Counted from the stretch's first letter, positions 1-9,441 are shown. The stretch is 64,000 nucleotides of DNA from an uncultured Aquimarina sp. (GCA_947498785.1 CANMLS010000017.1:38953-102952); one strand, 5' to 3'. The notes: generated by a model not told the origin, from the letters alone. Made by a program: numbers and translations.

Positions 1-387
1 AAAGGATTAACCACATATCATTTGGAAGCAGCAATCGCATATGAGCATTGTAATGCTAAAGAATATAAAGACACAGATTGGAGTAAAATACTTAAATATT
101 ATAAACTTTTGTTGAAGATAGGAAATGATCCAATTGTATTTTTAAACCAGTGTTTAGTTATTTTAGAATTAAAAGGGCCTAAAGAAGCATTAATCGCTCT
201 CAAAAATGTTGAAAATAATGCATTGCTTAAAAAATATTATGTGTATCATGCTACGTTAGGAGAAATTCAAGAACGTTTAGGACATAATACTAAAGCTGTA
301 AAGCATTATCAAAAAGCGATAGAACTCACCCAATCAAAGCAGGAAAAGCAATTTTTAAAAGATAAAATTGCACATATTTTGAATTGA
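1..387 (+). CDS. C-terminal part of an ECF sigma factor, SigJ/ECF42 type (5' end outside window)
   Basis: The reading frame is open from the first base, so the gene starts upstream of the window. The visible 128 residues match the C-terminal helical/TPR-like extension of SigJ/ECF42-type RNA polymerase sigma factors: an EAAIAYEHCNA segment, then DTDWSKILKYYKLLL, then NQCLVILELKGPKEAL, and a final YQKAIELT repeat. The DNA-binding regions 2 and 4 lie outside. In this family the extension replaces a separate anti-sigma factor as regulatory module. The family call rests on remembered signature spacing, not a search; a plain TPR protein is the alternative. Confidence 0.7.
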   Translation, partial: KGLTTYHLEAAIAYEHCNAKEYKDTDWSKILKYYKLLLKIGNDPIVFLNQCLVILELKGPKEALIALKNVENNALLKKYYVYHATLGEIQERLGHNTKAVKHYQKAIELTQSKQEKQFLKDKIAHILN

Positions 388-706
388 AAATAATCAAGAT
401 TCAAAACTATAATTCGATTGTTTCAGAAAATCTTTATACCTTTTCAGGATGATATAGTACCTATTTTGATGCTTTATGTAGGATTAATTATTGGGTTTCA
501 CGGGAAACAGGGTTGTATAAATAGGAAATGTCATAGATATTCGTAAGTTTTTAAAAGTGATATTTTACTTTTGATGACTCAGAATTAATAAAACAGCATC
601 AGTTTCATGTGATTATTGATGTCAATGATATAAAGTAGCTAAACAACTAATCAACCTATGCCTGTTTTGTGACAATGTGGTATTTGGTAAATGAGAATAG
701 AACAAT
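388..706. other. Intergenic region, no gene seen
   Basis: AT-rich spacer of 319 bases between the sigma factor fragment and the DUF2339 gene. No open frame of useful length, RNA gene or convincing terminator was seen. Confidence 0.5.
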
Positions 707-3112
707 ATGGGAAACAATCAAGATCAGATACATCAACTTCTGGAAAAACTTGAGATCTTACTAAAAAGACAACAAGATTTCTCAACACAAGTACAAAATC
801 TTAAAGATGAGATTTATCAATTAAAAACTTCATCCTTAGAGCAAAACGAGGTAGAAACAGAAATTGTACCTGAGGTTTCACAAGTTATAGAAGTAGTTGA
901 TGAGGTAAAAGAAGAAAAAATCCCTGTTGTCGATACCATTAAGGAAGCAGCAGCAGTACAAGCAACAACAAAACCTTTATCAAACCTAGTATCAAAGGTC
1001 AATACTCCAAAAAAGAAATCTAATCTGGAAAAATTTATCGGAGAAAACCTTATCAATAAGATTGGTATAATAGTTATCATAATTGGTGTGGCAATAGGTG
1101 GTAAATATTCCATAGAGCATGATCTCATAAGCCCGTTAACTAGAATTGCATTGGGATATTTAACGGGAGTAGGGCTTTTGGGAGTTGGTATGAAGCTTAA
1201 GAAAAAGTACAAAAACTTTAGTGCTGTATTAATGAGTGGTGCGATGGCTATTATGTATTTTATAACCTTTTTAGCATATAACCTATATGGTCTCATTCCG
1301 CAAACACTAACATTTGTACTTATGTTACTATTTACCGCATTTACCGTAGTAACAGCATTGCATTATAATAAACAGATTATTGCTCATATAGGATTGGTGG
1401 GGGCGTATGCTGTTCCATTTTTGTTAAGTGATGGTTCTGGCAGAGTGGTAATACTTTTTAGTTATATGGCTATAATTAATGCAGGGATACTAGCTATAGC
1501 GATAAAAAAATACTGGAAAGCTTTATCATTTTCATCGTTTTTCCTTACCTGGATTATTTTCTTTACATGGTATGTTGGACAATATGATATTGAGGAACAT
1601 TTTACGCTTGGTTTATTATTTTTATTTATCTTTTTTATAACATTTTATCTGATGTTCCTCATATATAAGCTGAGAAAAAAAGAAAGCTTCAGGACTAGTG
1701 ATGTCATTTTACAATTAAGTAATTCATTTGTTTTTTATGGGCTTGGTTTTTCAATGTTAAAAGACCATGAGACGGGAGAACAATTATTAGGGGCTTTTAC
1801 CTTGGCAAATGCAGTAGTTCATTTTGTGGTTAGTGTTATTATTTATAGATTAAAGTTGGCTGACCGTAACCTGTTTTATTTTGTATCGGGAATGGTGCTA
1901 ATTTTTATTACTATAGCATTTCCTGTACAGTTAGATGGAAATTGGGTAACATTATTGTGGGCAAGTGAGGCAGCACTATTGTTTTGGATCGGGCGTACCA
2001 AAAAAGTGCCTATCTATGAAATATTATCCTATCCATTATGGGGATTAACATTTTTTAGTCTTATACATGATTGGATAATTGGATATTATAGATATGAATC
2101 TACATCTGAAACTGCATTAACACCTGGTTTTAATATTTATCTAATGACTTCGGTATTTTGCATTTTATCTTTTGCATTTATCTATTGGATTCATCGTAAA
2201 GAAAAACTTTCTTTCCCATGGCCTCAACAATCTGCATTATATACAACGCTTACCATAGGACTTGCCTTATTATTGATCTGTACTAGTTATTTTTCATTCT
2301 GGATAGAAATAGATAATTATTGGGATCAGGTTCGTTTGGATACACAACAATTACTTTTTTCACAAGATAACAATACCTATGAATACACTATAGCATCAAA
2401 TATGATAAACTTTGGATCTATATGGTTGATTAATTATACTCTATTTTTCTTTGTTTTGCTATCTTTTGTAAATATTAAAAAAATCAAAAATAATATTTTT
2501 GGATATATTACTCTTGGATTTATGATGATTGCGCTCTTTGTTTTTTTAACCAGAGGGTTGTATGTATTAAGTGAATTTAGAATGGCTTATCTCGAGTTAA
2601 AAGATACAGAATTTAGTGTTGGACTATGGTCTTATCAAGGAATACGATATGTGTCATTTTTATTTATAGGAGTGTTTTTATATACTTTCTATACCTATGT
2701 ACGTCAGAAATTTCTGGATAGGACTTTTAAAATTGCTTTTGAGATTATATTACATGGTACGTTAATTTGGATAGTAAGTAGTGAATTAGTTCACTGGCTC
2801 GATCTTGCAAATTATGCAGGAACATATAAGTTAGGATTAAGTATTCTATGGGGAGTATATGCCCTACTACTTATAGTTTTAGGAATTTGGAAAAGAAAAA
2901 AATATTTACGTGTCCTGGCGATCATACTTTTTGGAATTACACTTATAAAACTATTCTTCTATGATATTTCACATTTAGGTACTATTGCAAAGACTGTCGT
3001 GTTCTTGTCTTTGGGGATACTTCTTTTGGTAATTTCATTCTTGTATAATAAATACAAACACATTATTGCAGATGAGACCGATATTAATCTACAACAATCA
3101 AATGAAAAATAA
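707..3112 (+). CDS. DUF2339 family polytopic membrane protein
   Basis: 801 residues. Residues 1-110 are soluble and begin with a coiled coil (heptad-like QLLEKLEILLKRQQDF) followed by an acidic linker rich in E, V and D. From about residue 118 (KIGIIVIIIGVAIGGKYSI) to the end the protein is an unbroken series of hydrophobic helices, the pattern of DUF2339. Members are large inner-membrane proteins of unknown biochemical role. The stop codon overlaps the start of the following DUF3999 gene by 11 bases, so the two are translationally coupled and probably act together. DUF2339 and DUF3999 genes are neighbours in other phyla too (from memory). Confidence 0.85.
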   Translation: MGNNQDQIHQLLEKLEILLKRQQDFSTQVQNLKDEIYQLKTSSLEQNEVETEIVPEVSQVIEVVDEVKEEKIPVVDTIKEAAAVQATTKPLSNLVSKVNTPKKKSNLEKFIGENLINKIGIIVIIIGVAIGGKYSIEHDLISPLTRIALGYLTGVGLLGVGMKLKKKYKNFSAVLMSGAMAIMYFITFLAYNLYGLIPQTLTFVLMLLFTAFTVVTALHYNKQIIAHIGLVGAYAVPFLLSDGSGRVVILFSYMAIINAGILAIAIKKYWKALSFSSFFLTWIIFFTWYVGQYDIEEHFTLGLLFLFIFFITFYLMFLIYKLRKKESFRTSDVILQLSNSFVFYGLGFSMLKDHETGEQLLGAFTLANAVVHFVVSVIIYRLKLADRNLFYFVSGMVLIFITIAFPVQLDGNWVTLLWASEAALLFWIGRTKKVPIYEILSYPLWGLTFFSLIHDWIIGYYRYESTSETALTPGFNIYLMTSVFCILSFAFIYWIHRKEKLSFPWPQQSALYTTLTIGLALLLICTSYFSFWIEIDNYWDQVRLDTQQLLFSQDNNTYEYTIASNMINFGSIWLINYTLFFFVLLSFVNIKKIKNNIFGYITLGFMMIALFVFLTRGLYVLSEFRMAYLELKDTEFSVGLWSYQGIRYVSFLFIGVFLYTFYTYVRQKFLDRTFKIAFEIILHGTLIWIVSSELVHWLDLANYAGTYKLGLSILWGVYALLLIVLGIWKRKKYLRVLAIILFGITLIKLFFYDISHLGTIAKTVVFLSLGILLLVISFLYNKYKHIIADETDINLQQSNEK

Positions 3113-4337
3113 CATTCAGTTTTTTATATATACGATTTTATTAGGAAGTTCTATTACACACGCACAAATGCAAGATTACTCTTATAAGAGTAAATTGACT
3201 GGTGTTAAAGATACTTGGCATTCTATAATTTTACCTAATGAGATATTTAGTAAGATTTCTACAGATTTTTCTGATGTTAGAGTTTTTGGGATTACACCCC
3301 AAAAAGATACAATAGAAGCTCCTTATGTTTTAAGGTTAAAAAATGAAAAAATATCACAAGAAAAAGTTCCTTTTACCATTTTAAATACAACTTATAATAG
3401 TAAGGGGTCTTATATTACTATGAAAGTTCCTACTAAGCAGTCTGTCAATCAGATTGTCTTAAATTTTAAGCAATCTAATTTTGATTGGCTTGTAAGCCTA
3501 GAAGGAAGTCAGGATAATAAAGATTGGTATACAATTACTGAAGACTACCGTATACTTTCTATTAAAAATGAGCTTACTAGTTATAAGTTTACTACATTAC
3601 AATTTTCTAAAGCACAATATCAATATTTTAGAATATTAGTAAAAAGTGACCAAAAACCAATTTTACAGTCTTCAGAAATTATTAAATATGAAAAGAAAGA
3701 AGCAAGCTATCATAGTTATGATATAACAAATTTTAACATCCAGAATCCAAAGGATACTAAGCAAACGATTATAGATGTAACACTACAGAAACAAGTGCCT
3801 GTAAGCTATGTTTATATTGAGGTTCAAGATACTTTTGATTACTATCGACCAATATCTATTCGGTACGTTACAGATAGTATTCAAAACCCCAAAGGAGAAT
3901 GGATATTACGCTATCGCGAACTCAATAGAGGAATACTCAATTCTATAGAAGACAACAATTTTATAAACAAAAGCACAATTGCACAAAAACTTAGAATTAT
4001 AGTTGATAACCATGACAATCAGCCTCTAAAAATTAGTAAAGTGAAAGTGAAAGGATATCAACATGAGCTAGTTACACGTTTCACTGATTCTGCTACATAT
4101 TATTTGGTTTATGGAAATAATAAAGTAGAAAGACCATTTTATGATCTCAATTATGTTACCACAAAATTACCAGAAGAAATAACAACCATATCTCCAGGAA
4201 TAGCACAAACTATCAATTATGAAGCATCATCAGAGATGAAACCCTTATTTTCTAATAAAATTTGGTTATGGGCTATAATGTTGATTATAATTTTGCTTTT
4301 AGGAGGATTTACATTATCCATGATCAAAAAAAAATAA
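3102..4337 (+). CDS. DUF3999 family exported, membrane-anchored protein
   Basis: 411 residues. The start is placed at the ATG overlapping the DUF2339 stop, because it gives a signal peptide (KNNIQFFIYTILLGSSITHAQ); a longer in-frame version begins 12 codons upstream. The body is a beta-rich extracytoplasmic region, with DWLVSLEGSQDNKDW resembling a discoidin-like strand pattern. One transmembrane helix lies at the C-terminus (IWLWAIMLIIILLLGGFTL) followed by KKK, so the bulk faces the periplasm. It resembles DUF3999. Function is unknown; its coupling to DUF2339 suggests a two-part envelope complex, which is inference. Confidence 0.8.
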   Translation: MKNNIQFFIYTILLGSSITHAQMQDYSYKSKLTGVKDTWHSIILPNEIFSKISTDFSDVRVFGITPQKDTIEAPYVLRLKNEKISQEKVPFTILNTTYNSKGSYITMKVPTKQSVNQIVLNFKQSNFDWLVSLEGSQDNKDWYTITEDYRILSIKNELTSYKFTTLQFSKAQYQYFRILVKSDQKPILQSSEIIKYEKKEASYHSYDITNFNIQNPKDTKQTIIDVTLQKQVPVSYVYIEVQDTFDYYRPISIRYVTDSIQNPKGEWILRYRELNRGILNSIEDNNFINKSTIAQKLRIIVDNHDNQPLKISKVKVKGYQHELVTRFTDSATYYLVYGNNKVERPFYDLNYVTTKLPEEITTISPGIAQTINYEASSEMKPLFSNKIWLWAIMLIIILLLGGFTLSMIKKK

Positions 4338-4404
4338 AGTATTCTTTTTCTTAAACCCATCCTGTAATTCTTTAAAGCTATTAGAAATACCAAATTTTTA
4401 ATTC

Positions 4405-4424
4405 ACTTATGGAAACCCATAAGT
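4405..4424. terminator. Hairpin after the DUF2339/DUF3999 pair, possible terminator
   Basis: Perfect 8-bp stem ACTTATGG / CCATAAGT with a 4-base loop, followed by AATTTT. The flanks are also partly complementary. It lies 68 bases after the DUF3999 stop. The U tract is short, so terminator function is uncertain. Confidence 0.4.
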
Positions 4425-4488
4425 AATTTTAAAAATTATTATTTATGTTAGCAATCTCACATCATCAATAATTTTTTGGGCTGTCAAT

Positions 4489-4518
4489 CTGTATTGTTTT
4501 ATCTATTAAACAATACAG
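4489..4518. other. Perfect 11-bp stem-loop in a gene-poor stretch
   Basis: CTGTATTGTTT and AAACAATACAG pair perfectly around an 8-base loop. There is no U tract after it on the plus strand. It could be an RNA structure or a protein-binding site in the 363-base gap before the next gene; nothing else was seen in that gap. Confidence 0.35.
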
Positions 4519-4700
4519 TATATGTGTTTTGCAAAATGTTTTGATATAGCATAGCAATAGTGGTTATATTAAAATAAGTGAAACAAAAAACGGATCAATA
4601 GAATGAGGAAAATGAAAGTTTGAGGTTATAGAATTAATTAAATAAAGCTAAGTACATACCTTCAACTATCAGAATTTAAGTTTATAAAAAATTAGTTGTA

Positions 4701-5174
4701 ATGATGACACAGTTATTATCCATATTTGGTATTTTATTTTCTAAAAATGACCAAGAAAAAGTAGTGTATTATGATAATAGGATTTTTTTGACATCAACAC
4801 ATGAAACTTCAGGTAGAATATTAATGATTGAAGAAGAAGCATATTCAGTTTGGGCGTATTTATTACATCCAGACAAAGAAAGTATTGATTTTGATGGTTT
4901 TTTATGCGCTGTGGTAGATCCATTGTCTTTTCATACACGTCCAGATGATATCATAAAAGAAAGAAGAAATATACCATTACCAGCGACATTTGCCAATAGG
5001 TATAGTTATATTAAAAATCTAAAGAAAAAAGATATAAAGGTGCATTGGGAAAAAGAATGCGCAACTATCTCTATAAAGAAAAAAAAATACTTAGTTATGG
5101 ATATCAACGCCAAGACAAGTTATTCAAAAGCATTAGCAAAAGACTGCGCTTATGGTAAACATCTGGACGCTTAA
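4701..5174 (+). CDS. Hypothetical protein
   Basis: 157 residues, not recognised. No signal peptide or transmembrane helix. It is beta-rich at the start (KVVYYDNRIFLTST), acidic in the middle and lysine-rich at the end (IKNLKKKDIKVHWEKE). The ATG at 4704 would be an alternative start. Just before the stop, another frame opens at 5152 and runs to 5262 with similar composition (WTLKQIEYPRLNKKILDVL), so the annotated end could be a frameshifted C-terminus. No operon partner: the neighbours are far away or on the other strand. Confidence 0.5.
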   Translation: MMTQLLSIFGILFSKNDQEKVVYYDNRIFLTSTHETSGRILMIEEEAYSVWAYLLHPDKESIDFDGFLCAVVDPLSFHTRPDDIIKERRNIPLPATFANRYSYIKNLKKKDIKVHWEKECATISIKKKKYLVMDINAKTSYSKALAKDCAYGKHLDA

Positions 5175-5485
5175 GCAAATAGAATATCCAAGATTAAATA
5201 AAAAGATACTAGATGTTTTGGATAGGACAAATCTACGATATAAAGGAAACCATAAAAACTGAAAGCAAAAACCTCTATGGCAAACAGAAAAAAGTTTAAA
5301 CCATTTTAAAATCAAAAAGATCTGAAAAAAGCAGTAGTATCCACTTAATTTACACACTTCCACTGTTACCGAATTGTGAACCAATTACATTTTTCACATT
5401 TTATTTTTTAAACTCTCATTTACGGTTGGCCCATGTGTTGATTGAGAGCGATGGTACTCGGTGTTTTTTCAGATCTTCTGACTAT
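5175..5485. other. Intergenic region
   Basis: Apart from the 36-codon open frame that overlaps the end of the upstream gene (5152-5262), no gene or RNA was recognised. Short frames on either strand here have no credible starts or composition. Confidence 0.4.
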
Positions 5486-5821
5486 TTATGCAGCAAGCTC
5501 CCCATTGCCTACTGATTCTCTGCCTGTCTCGATTGATCCCCATTTTGAGTTTGTATTAAACTTAATCGTTACAGGACTTTCTTTCCTAAGGGTTTCAAGG
5601 ATCGATTGTAATTCGGCCTCATGAAAATATATATTCAGATTGCCATTGCTATGTTTTGTATTTTGTGGTAAAGTATTTCCATTTTTTATAATACCAAGAT
5701 ATCCAAGGTACTCCTGATTCTCGCCGTAGAGGTATACAAACCCCATTTGATACCCGCCACCGCCTGCATAATTACTTACAATTTGAAGATTAAAACGCTC
5801 TACTTTATATGAAACTAGCAT
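5486..5821 (-). CDS. Small hypothetical protein, conserved in Bacteroidetes
   Basis: 111 residues without signal peptide or membrane segment. Conspicuous segments are SNYAGGGGYQMGFVYLYGENQEYLGYLG and an ending with GRESVGNGE. Similar small proteins are remembered from Flavobacteria and Sphingobacteria, where they are uncharacterised. It is monocistronic, with the PAP2 gene further downstream on the same strand. No function is assigned. Confidence 0.55.
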   Translation of the reverse strand: MLVSYKVERFNLQIVSNYAGGGGYQMGFVYLYGENQEYLGYLGIIKNGNTLPQNTKHSNGNLNIYFHEAELQSILETLRKESPVTIKFNTNSKWGSIETGRESVGNGELAA

Positions 5822-5985
5822 TACTTAATTTTTTTTAAATGAGTTAGATAATTTGTTATGTCAAAAATAGTCTATACACTATTGTTGTGGAAGAGGGAAA
5901 ACACGGAATTTGTGTAGGGGATATTGCCCCTGATACATTTTTGTTTGATTTCTGTAGTGTAATGTTTCGGAGCCTGATTGAGCAG

Positions 5986-6753
5986 TTAAAATGATTTTGA
6001 AAGATAAAACCCTAAGGAATTTTTAGAAAATTGAGGAGTAGCGGTCATCCCATTTAGTTTTTTAAAAGGATTCCATGAGATGAGGTGTTCAAAATGATAA
6101 ACCAATTTTACTGATAATATTCCTATTCCTGTACCTACCAAAACATCAGAAAAGTAATGCATGTTATTTAGTATCCTTAAACTACCTGTTGTAATAGCAA
6201 AAATATAACCGCTATATGCCAAAAGAGGACTAGTATCCTTAAATTCTTCATATAATACTGTAGCTGTAGTAAAAGCAGTGGTTGTATGACCAGATGGAAA
6301 AGAGTTTGAATTAGTAGAACCTCCAGGTCTTGCTTTATAGATTTCTTTTTTTAGTAATGTGGTTGTTCCATTACTTATTATAGAAGACAGAATAAGTTTT
6401 TTTGTCTGATCAAACCAATGATTTTTTGACTTTACACCTAATATATCGGCAGTGTATAATTGAACAACTGGAGCATATCTAGTGTAATCATCTATATTTG
6501 AATAAAAATCATCACCTACAATTTTTCTTAAATCCGTTTGAAGTGATTTTTCAAAATTACTGGTGGATAAAAGAAACCCTGTTGTGATAAGACTAATGGG
6601 TATAATTCTTTTGGTAAATATGCTATTTTCTGTGTTAAGTTCTATTTGACCAAAGTTGGCAAGACGAGTATTTGAAATAGGTATATCAATAAACTGAGCA
6701 TTTAAAGCATTGATATATAGTGATATAAATGCTAAAGAAAACATTTTTTTCAT
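5986..6753 (-). CDS. PAP2 superfamily phosphatase, exported
   Basis: 255 residues from the chosen start, where a signal peptide begins (KKMFSLAFISLYINALNAQ); a frame 15 codons longer (to 6798) also exists. The three PAP2 phosphatase motifs are present in order: K-x-ARPGG, then PSGHTT with its catalytic histidine, then R-x5-H-x3-D (RILNNMHYFSD). Family members dephosphorylate lipid phosphates such as undecaprenyl diphosphate or phosphatidic acid at the envelope. The substrate cannot be told from sequence. It appears to be a single-gene unit, divergent from guaB. Confidence 0.85.
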   Translation of the reverse strand: MKKMFSLAFISLYINALNAQFIDIPISNTRLANFGQIELNTENSIFTKRIIPISLITTGFLLSTSNFEKSLQTDLRKIVGDDFYSNIDDYTRYAPVVQLYTADILGVKSKNHWFDQTKKLILSSIISNGTTTLLKKEIYKARPGGSTNSNSFPSGHTTTAFTTATVLYEEFKDTSPLLAYSGYIFAITTGSLRILNNMHYFSDVLVGTGIGILSVKLVYHFEHLISWNPFKKLNGMTATPQFSKNSLGFYLSKSF

Positions 6754-6989
6754 AACATTATTTTTGGGACTTAAGTAGTTTTTGAAATAACGTTTCAAGA
6801 ATTACCTTACTAAATATATTACATATTTGCTAAAAAAACGTTAAAAAATAGAGTTTTTGATAGGCAATAGAAAGGTCTATTCAATATTGAAAAAGATGTA
6901 TTTTACTTTCTGATTAAAAAGTAATTGTACTCTTATAATTATTGAAGATAAAAATAAAATTATGCTCTTAGTATTCCTTAAAAAAGACG

Positions 6990-6997
6990 TATATTTG
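6990..6997 (+). promoter_or_regulatory. -7 box of the guaB promoter
   Basis: TATATTTG fits the Bacteroidetes consensus TAnnTTTG and lies 23 bases before the guaB ATG. At the 19-bp spacing upstream there is only a weak TTA instead of TTG. Confidence 0.6.
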
Positions 6998-7000
6998 CAT

Positions 7001-7019
7001 GCAATTAAATTTTAATTGC
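7001..7019. promoter_or_regulatory. Perfect 19-bp palindrome between promoter and guaB start
   Basis: GCAATTAAA-T-TTTAATTGC is a perfect inverted repeat with 9-bp arms and one central base. It begins three bases after the -7 box and ends two bases before the ATG, so it overlaps the expected transcription start. This is the position of an operator; it would also form a hairpin in the short leader. Confidence 0.55.
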
Positions 7020-7020
7020 G

Positions 7021-8496
7021 ATGACAGCACATGAATCCAAAATCGTTGGAGAAGGTTTAACCTATGACGATGTACTTTTAGTTCCTGCATTCTCTGAAGT
7101 ACTTCCAAGAGAAGTAAGTATCAGGACCAAATTCACAAAAAATATAATACTTAATGTTCCGATTGTTTCTGCAGCGATGGATACTGTTACTGAGAGTCGT
7201 ATGGCTATTGCTATGGCTCAAGAAGGAGGTATTGGTGTATTGCATAAAAATATGACAATAGAGGAACAGGCAATTAAAGTTCGTAAGGTAAAGCGAGCAG
7301 AGAGTGGGATGATCATAGATCCAGTAACGCTACCTAGAGATGCAAAAGTAATTGATGCCAAAAATAATATGCGAGAGCATAGCATCGGAGGAATTCCAAT
7401 TATAGATGATAATAATAAGTTGATTGGTATTGTCACGAATAGAGATCTTCGTTTTGAAAAGAATGATCAACGCCCAATATCAGAAGTAATGACTAGTGAA
7501 AATCTGGTTACTGTTGCCGAGGGTACATCACTTCAACAAGCAGAAGTTATACTGCAGAATAATAAAATCGAAAAATTACCAGTGGTAGACAAAGAAAATA
7601 CTTTGGTAGGTTTGATTACATTTAGAGATATTACCAAACTAACGCTTAAACCAATGGCAAATAAAGACGAATTTGGACGTCTACGTGTTGCTGCAGCTAT
7701 TGGTGTAACAGGAGATGCGGTTGAACGTGCAGATGCTTTGGTTAAATCTGGTGTAGATGCTGTAGTCATTGATACTGCTCATGGTCATCACATAGGAGTA
7801 GTGGCCGTATTAAAACAGGTAAAAGAAAAGTTTCCAAAATTAGAAGTTATAGTAGGTAATATTGCAACCGCAGAAGCAGCAAAATATTTGGTAGCAGCGG
7901 GGGCTGATGCAGTTAAAGTTGGAATAGGTCCAGGGTCTATTTGTACCACTAGAGTGGTAGCTGGAGTTGGATTTCCACAATTCTCAGCAGTTCTGGAAGT
8001 AGCAAATGCTATAAAAGGTTCTGGGGTTCCTGTGATTGCTGATGGAGGAATCAGATATACAGGAGATATACCTAAGGCTATTGCTGCTGGTGCTGATACT
8101 GTAATGTTAGGCTCACTTTTAGCAGGTACCAAAGAATCTCCTGGTGAAACTGTCATTTATGAAGGAAGAAAATATAAGACGTATCGTGGGATGGGGTCTG
8201 TAGAAGCTATGAAGAAAGGGTCTAAAGATAGATATTTTCAAGATGTTGAAGATGATATAAAAAAATTAGTGCCAGAAGGTATAGTAGGACAAGTGCCATA
8301 TAAAGGTGATCTTATTGAAAGTGTCCATCAATTTATTGGTGGATTACGTGCTGGTATGGGATATTGTGGAGCAAAAGATATTGCAACATTACAAGATAAA
8401 GGACGTTTTGTAAAAATTACAGCAAGTGGTATTCATGAAAGCCATCCTCATGATGTTACAATCACAAAGGAAGCTCCTAATTATAGTAGACGATAA
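7021..8496 (+). CDS. guaB: Inosine-5'-monophosphate dehydrogenase
   Basis: 491 residues, the usual length. It oxidises IMP to XMP with NAD+, the committed step of guanine nucleotide synthesis. The start [14 protein letters not shown] is diagnostic. A pair of CBS domains is inserted at about residues 95-205 ([21 protein letters not shown] and [19 protein letters not shown]). The catalytic loop [15 protein letters not shown] carries Cys308, followed by the flap with YRGMGS. It is transcribed alone, divergent from the PAP2 gene and closed by a strong terminator. The palindrome directly before the start suggests regulation at its own promoter. Confidence 0.98.
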   Translation: MTAHESKIVGEGLTYDDVLLVPAFSEVLPREVSIRTKFTKNIILNVPIVSAAMDTVTESRMAIAMAQEGGIGVLHKNMTIEEQAIKVRKVKRAESGMIIDPVTLPRDAKVIDAKNNMREHSIGGIPIIDDNNKLIGIVTNRDLRFEKNDQRPISEVMTSENLVTVAEGTSLQQAEVILQNNKIEKLPVVDKENTLVGLITFRDITKLTLKPMANKDEFGRLRVAAAIGVTGDAVERADALVKSGVDAVVIDTAHGHHIGVVAVLKQVKEKFPKLEVIVGNIATAEAAKYLVAAGADAVKVGIGPGSICTTRVVAGVGFPQFSAVLEVANAIKGSGVPVIADGGIRYTGDIPKAIAAGADTVMLGSLLAGTKESPGETVIYEGRKYKTYRGMGSVEAMKKGSKDRYFQDVEDDIKKLVPEGIVGQVPYKGDLIESVHQFIGGLRAGMGYCGAKDIATLQDKGRFVKITASGIHESHPHDVTITKEAPNYSRR

Positions 8497-8517
8497 CATT
8501 ACTAGATGCTGTTAGGT

Positions 8518-8548
8518 AAAAAAACGCATCATATTGATGCGTTTTTTT
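8518..8548. terminator. Bidirectional intrinsic terminator between guaB and ompH-like gene
   Basis: A7, stem CGCATCA / TGATGCG with loop TAT, then T7. It serves the two convergent genes on either side. Confidence 0.85.
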
Positions 8549-8564
8549 ATATATGTTTCTAAAA

Positions 8565-9083
8565 CTATTTTTTTGCTTCTTCTATTTTGATTCCTAATTT
8601 TGTTATTACTTTTTTAGTAAGATCATAATTAGAATCTATATATGCCAGACCGCTACTTGTAATAGTGAATACTTGAGTATATTTTTCTGCTTTAGCGATT
8701 TCTTCCAAAGCTTTCCCTATTTTTTCATATAAAGGTTGTAATAATCTATTTTGTTCTAATTGAACAAGCTTAGCTCCATTTTGACGAATTTTTGCAATGT
8801 CATTTTCTAATGTAATAATTTCGTCTTGTTTTGTTTTTTTCATTGGCTCCGTAAAAGAAGCAACTTTTTCCTGATACTCTTTTACTTTGGCTTGATACTC
8901 ATCAATCTTAACTTTTAACTCTGCTTCTATTTTACCATTATAGGTTTTTAAATCTTCTTGAACTTTTGTAAGCTCTGGCATTTTGGAAAGAATATATTCT
9001 GAGTCTATTGTACCAGTCTTAGATTGGGCATTTATTTGAAAACTAGCCACCAAAACTAGGATTAATGCTATTGTTTTTTTCAT
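8565..9083 (-). CDS. OmpH/Skp family periplasmic chaperone
   Basis: 172 residues. The signal peptide is MKKTIALILVLVASFQINAQ, followed by GTIDSEYILSKMPE, typical of flavobacterial OmpH proteins. Residues about 40-120 form a long coiled coil (YQAKVKEYQEKVASF, LENDIAKIRQNGAKLVQLE), the tentacle of the Skp jellyfish fold. The C-terminal part returns to the beta body (VFTITSSGLAYIDSNYDLTKKVI). Skp trimers hold unfolded outer-membrane proteins in the periplasm. A SurA-type cluster lies 2 kb away, so two OMP chaperone routes are encoded close together. Its promoter is probably the -7 box at 9116-9123. Confidence 0.92.
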   Translation of the reverse strand: MKKTIALILVLVASFQINAQSKTGTIDSEYILSKMPELTKVQEDLKTYNGKIEAELKVKIDEYQAKVKEYQEKVASFTEPMKKTKQDEIITLENDIAKIRQNGAKLVQLEQNRLLQPLYEKIGKALEEIAKAEKYTQVFTITSSGLAYIDSNYDLTKKVITKLGIKIEEAKK

Positions 9084-9115
9084 CTTATTTTTATTTTCTG
9101 ATTTTTAAATTTTTG

Positions 9116-9123
9116 CAAATATA
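9116..9123 (-). promoter_or_regulatory. -7 box of the ompH-like gene
   Basis: Reads TATATTTG followed by C on the minus strand, 32 bases before the start codon. No good -33 TTG was found. Confidence 0.45.
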
Positions 9124-9169
9124 TAAGGTCTTAGACAATATATGTGCCATGAATTATATTTTTTAAAAT

Positions 9170-9409
9170 CTATTCTTCATATAATAGCCCACGATGAGGT
9201 TTTAATGTATCTCGAACAGTTTTCATTTCAGAATCGGTTACTACCATATATGCTATACTATGCATATCACTAAGTTCTTGGTGTCCTGTTATGTTGAGAG
9301 ATGTTTTTTCTAGAGAAATGTATTCTTTAAGATGAATTTCATGATGTTGTGCAGTCTTATTTGCAGCGGGTCCTCTGAAATCCCAGATTAATTTCAGTTT
9401 TCGTTCCAT
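9170..9409 (-). CDS. Small conserved hypothetical protein of Flavobacteria
   Basis: 79 residues: begins RKLKLIWDFRGP, contains AEHH-like AQHHEIHLKEY and ends with LKPHRGLLYEE. No signal peptide or membrane helix. Proteins with the same start and end are remembered from Flavobacteriaceae, function unknown. Several histidines (two in QHHEIH) might bind a metal, which is speculation. It lies 86 bases upstream of the ompH-like gene on the same strand and may share transcription. Confidence 0.65.
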   Translation of the reverse strand: MERKLKLIWDFRGPAANKTAQHHEIHLKEYISLEKTSLNITGHQELSDMHSIAYMVVTDSEMKTVRDTLKPHRGLLYEE

Positions 9410-9441
9410 AATATGTTCTTAATCATTTTTAGTTATAATCT

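Noticed and set aside
5442..5624. 60-codon plus-strand frame
   Set aside because: Antisense to the better-supported 111-residue minus-strand gene, with no recognisable features.
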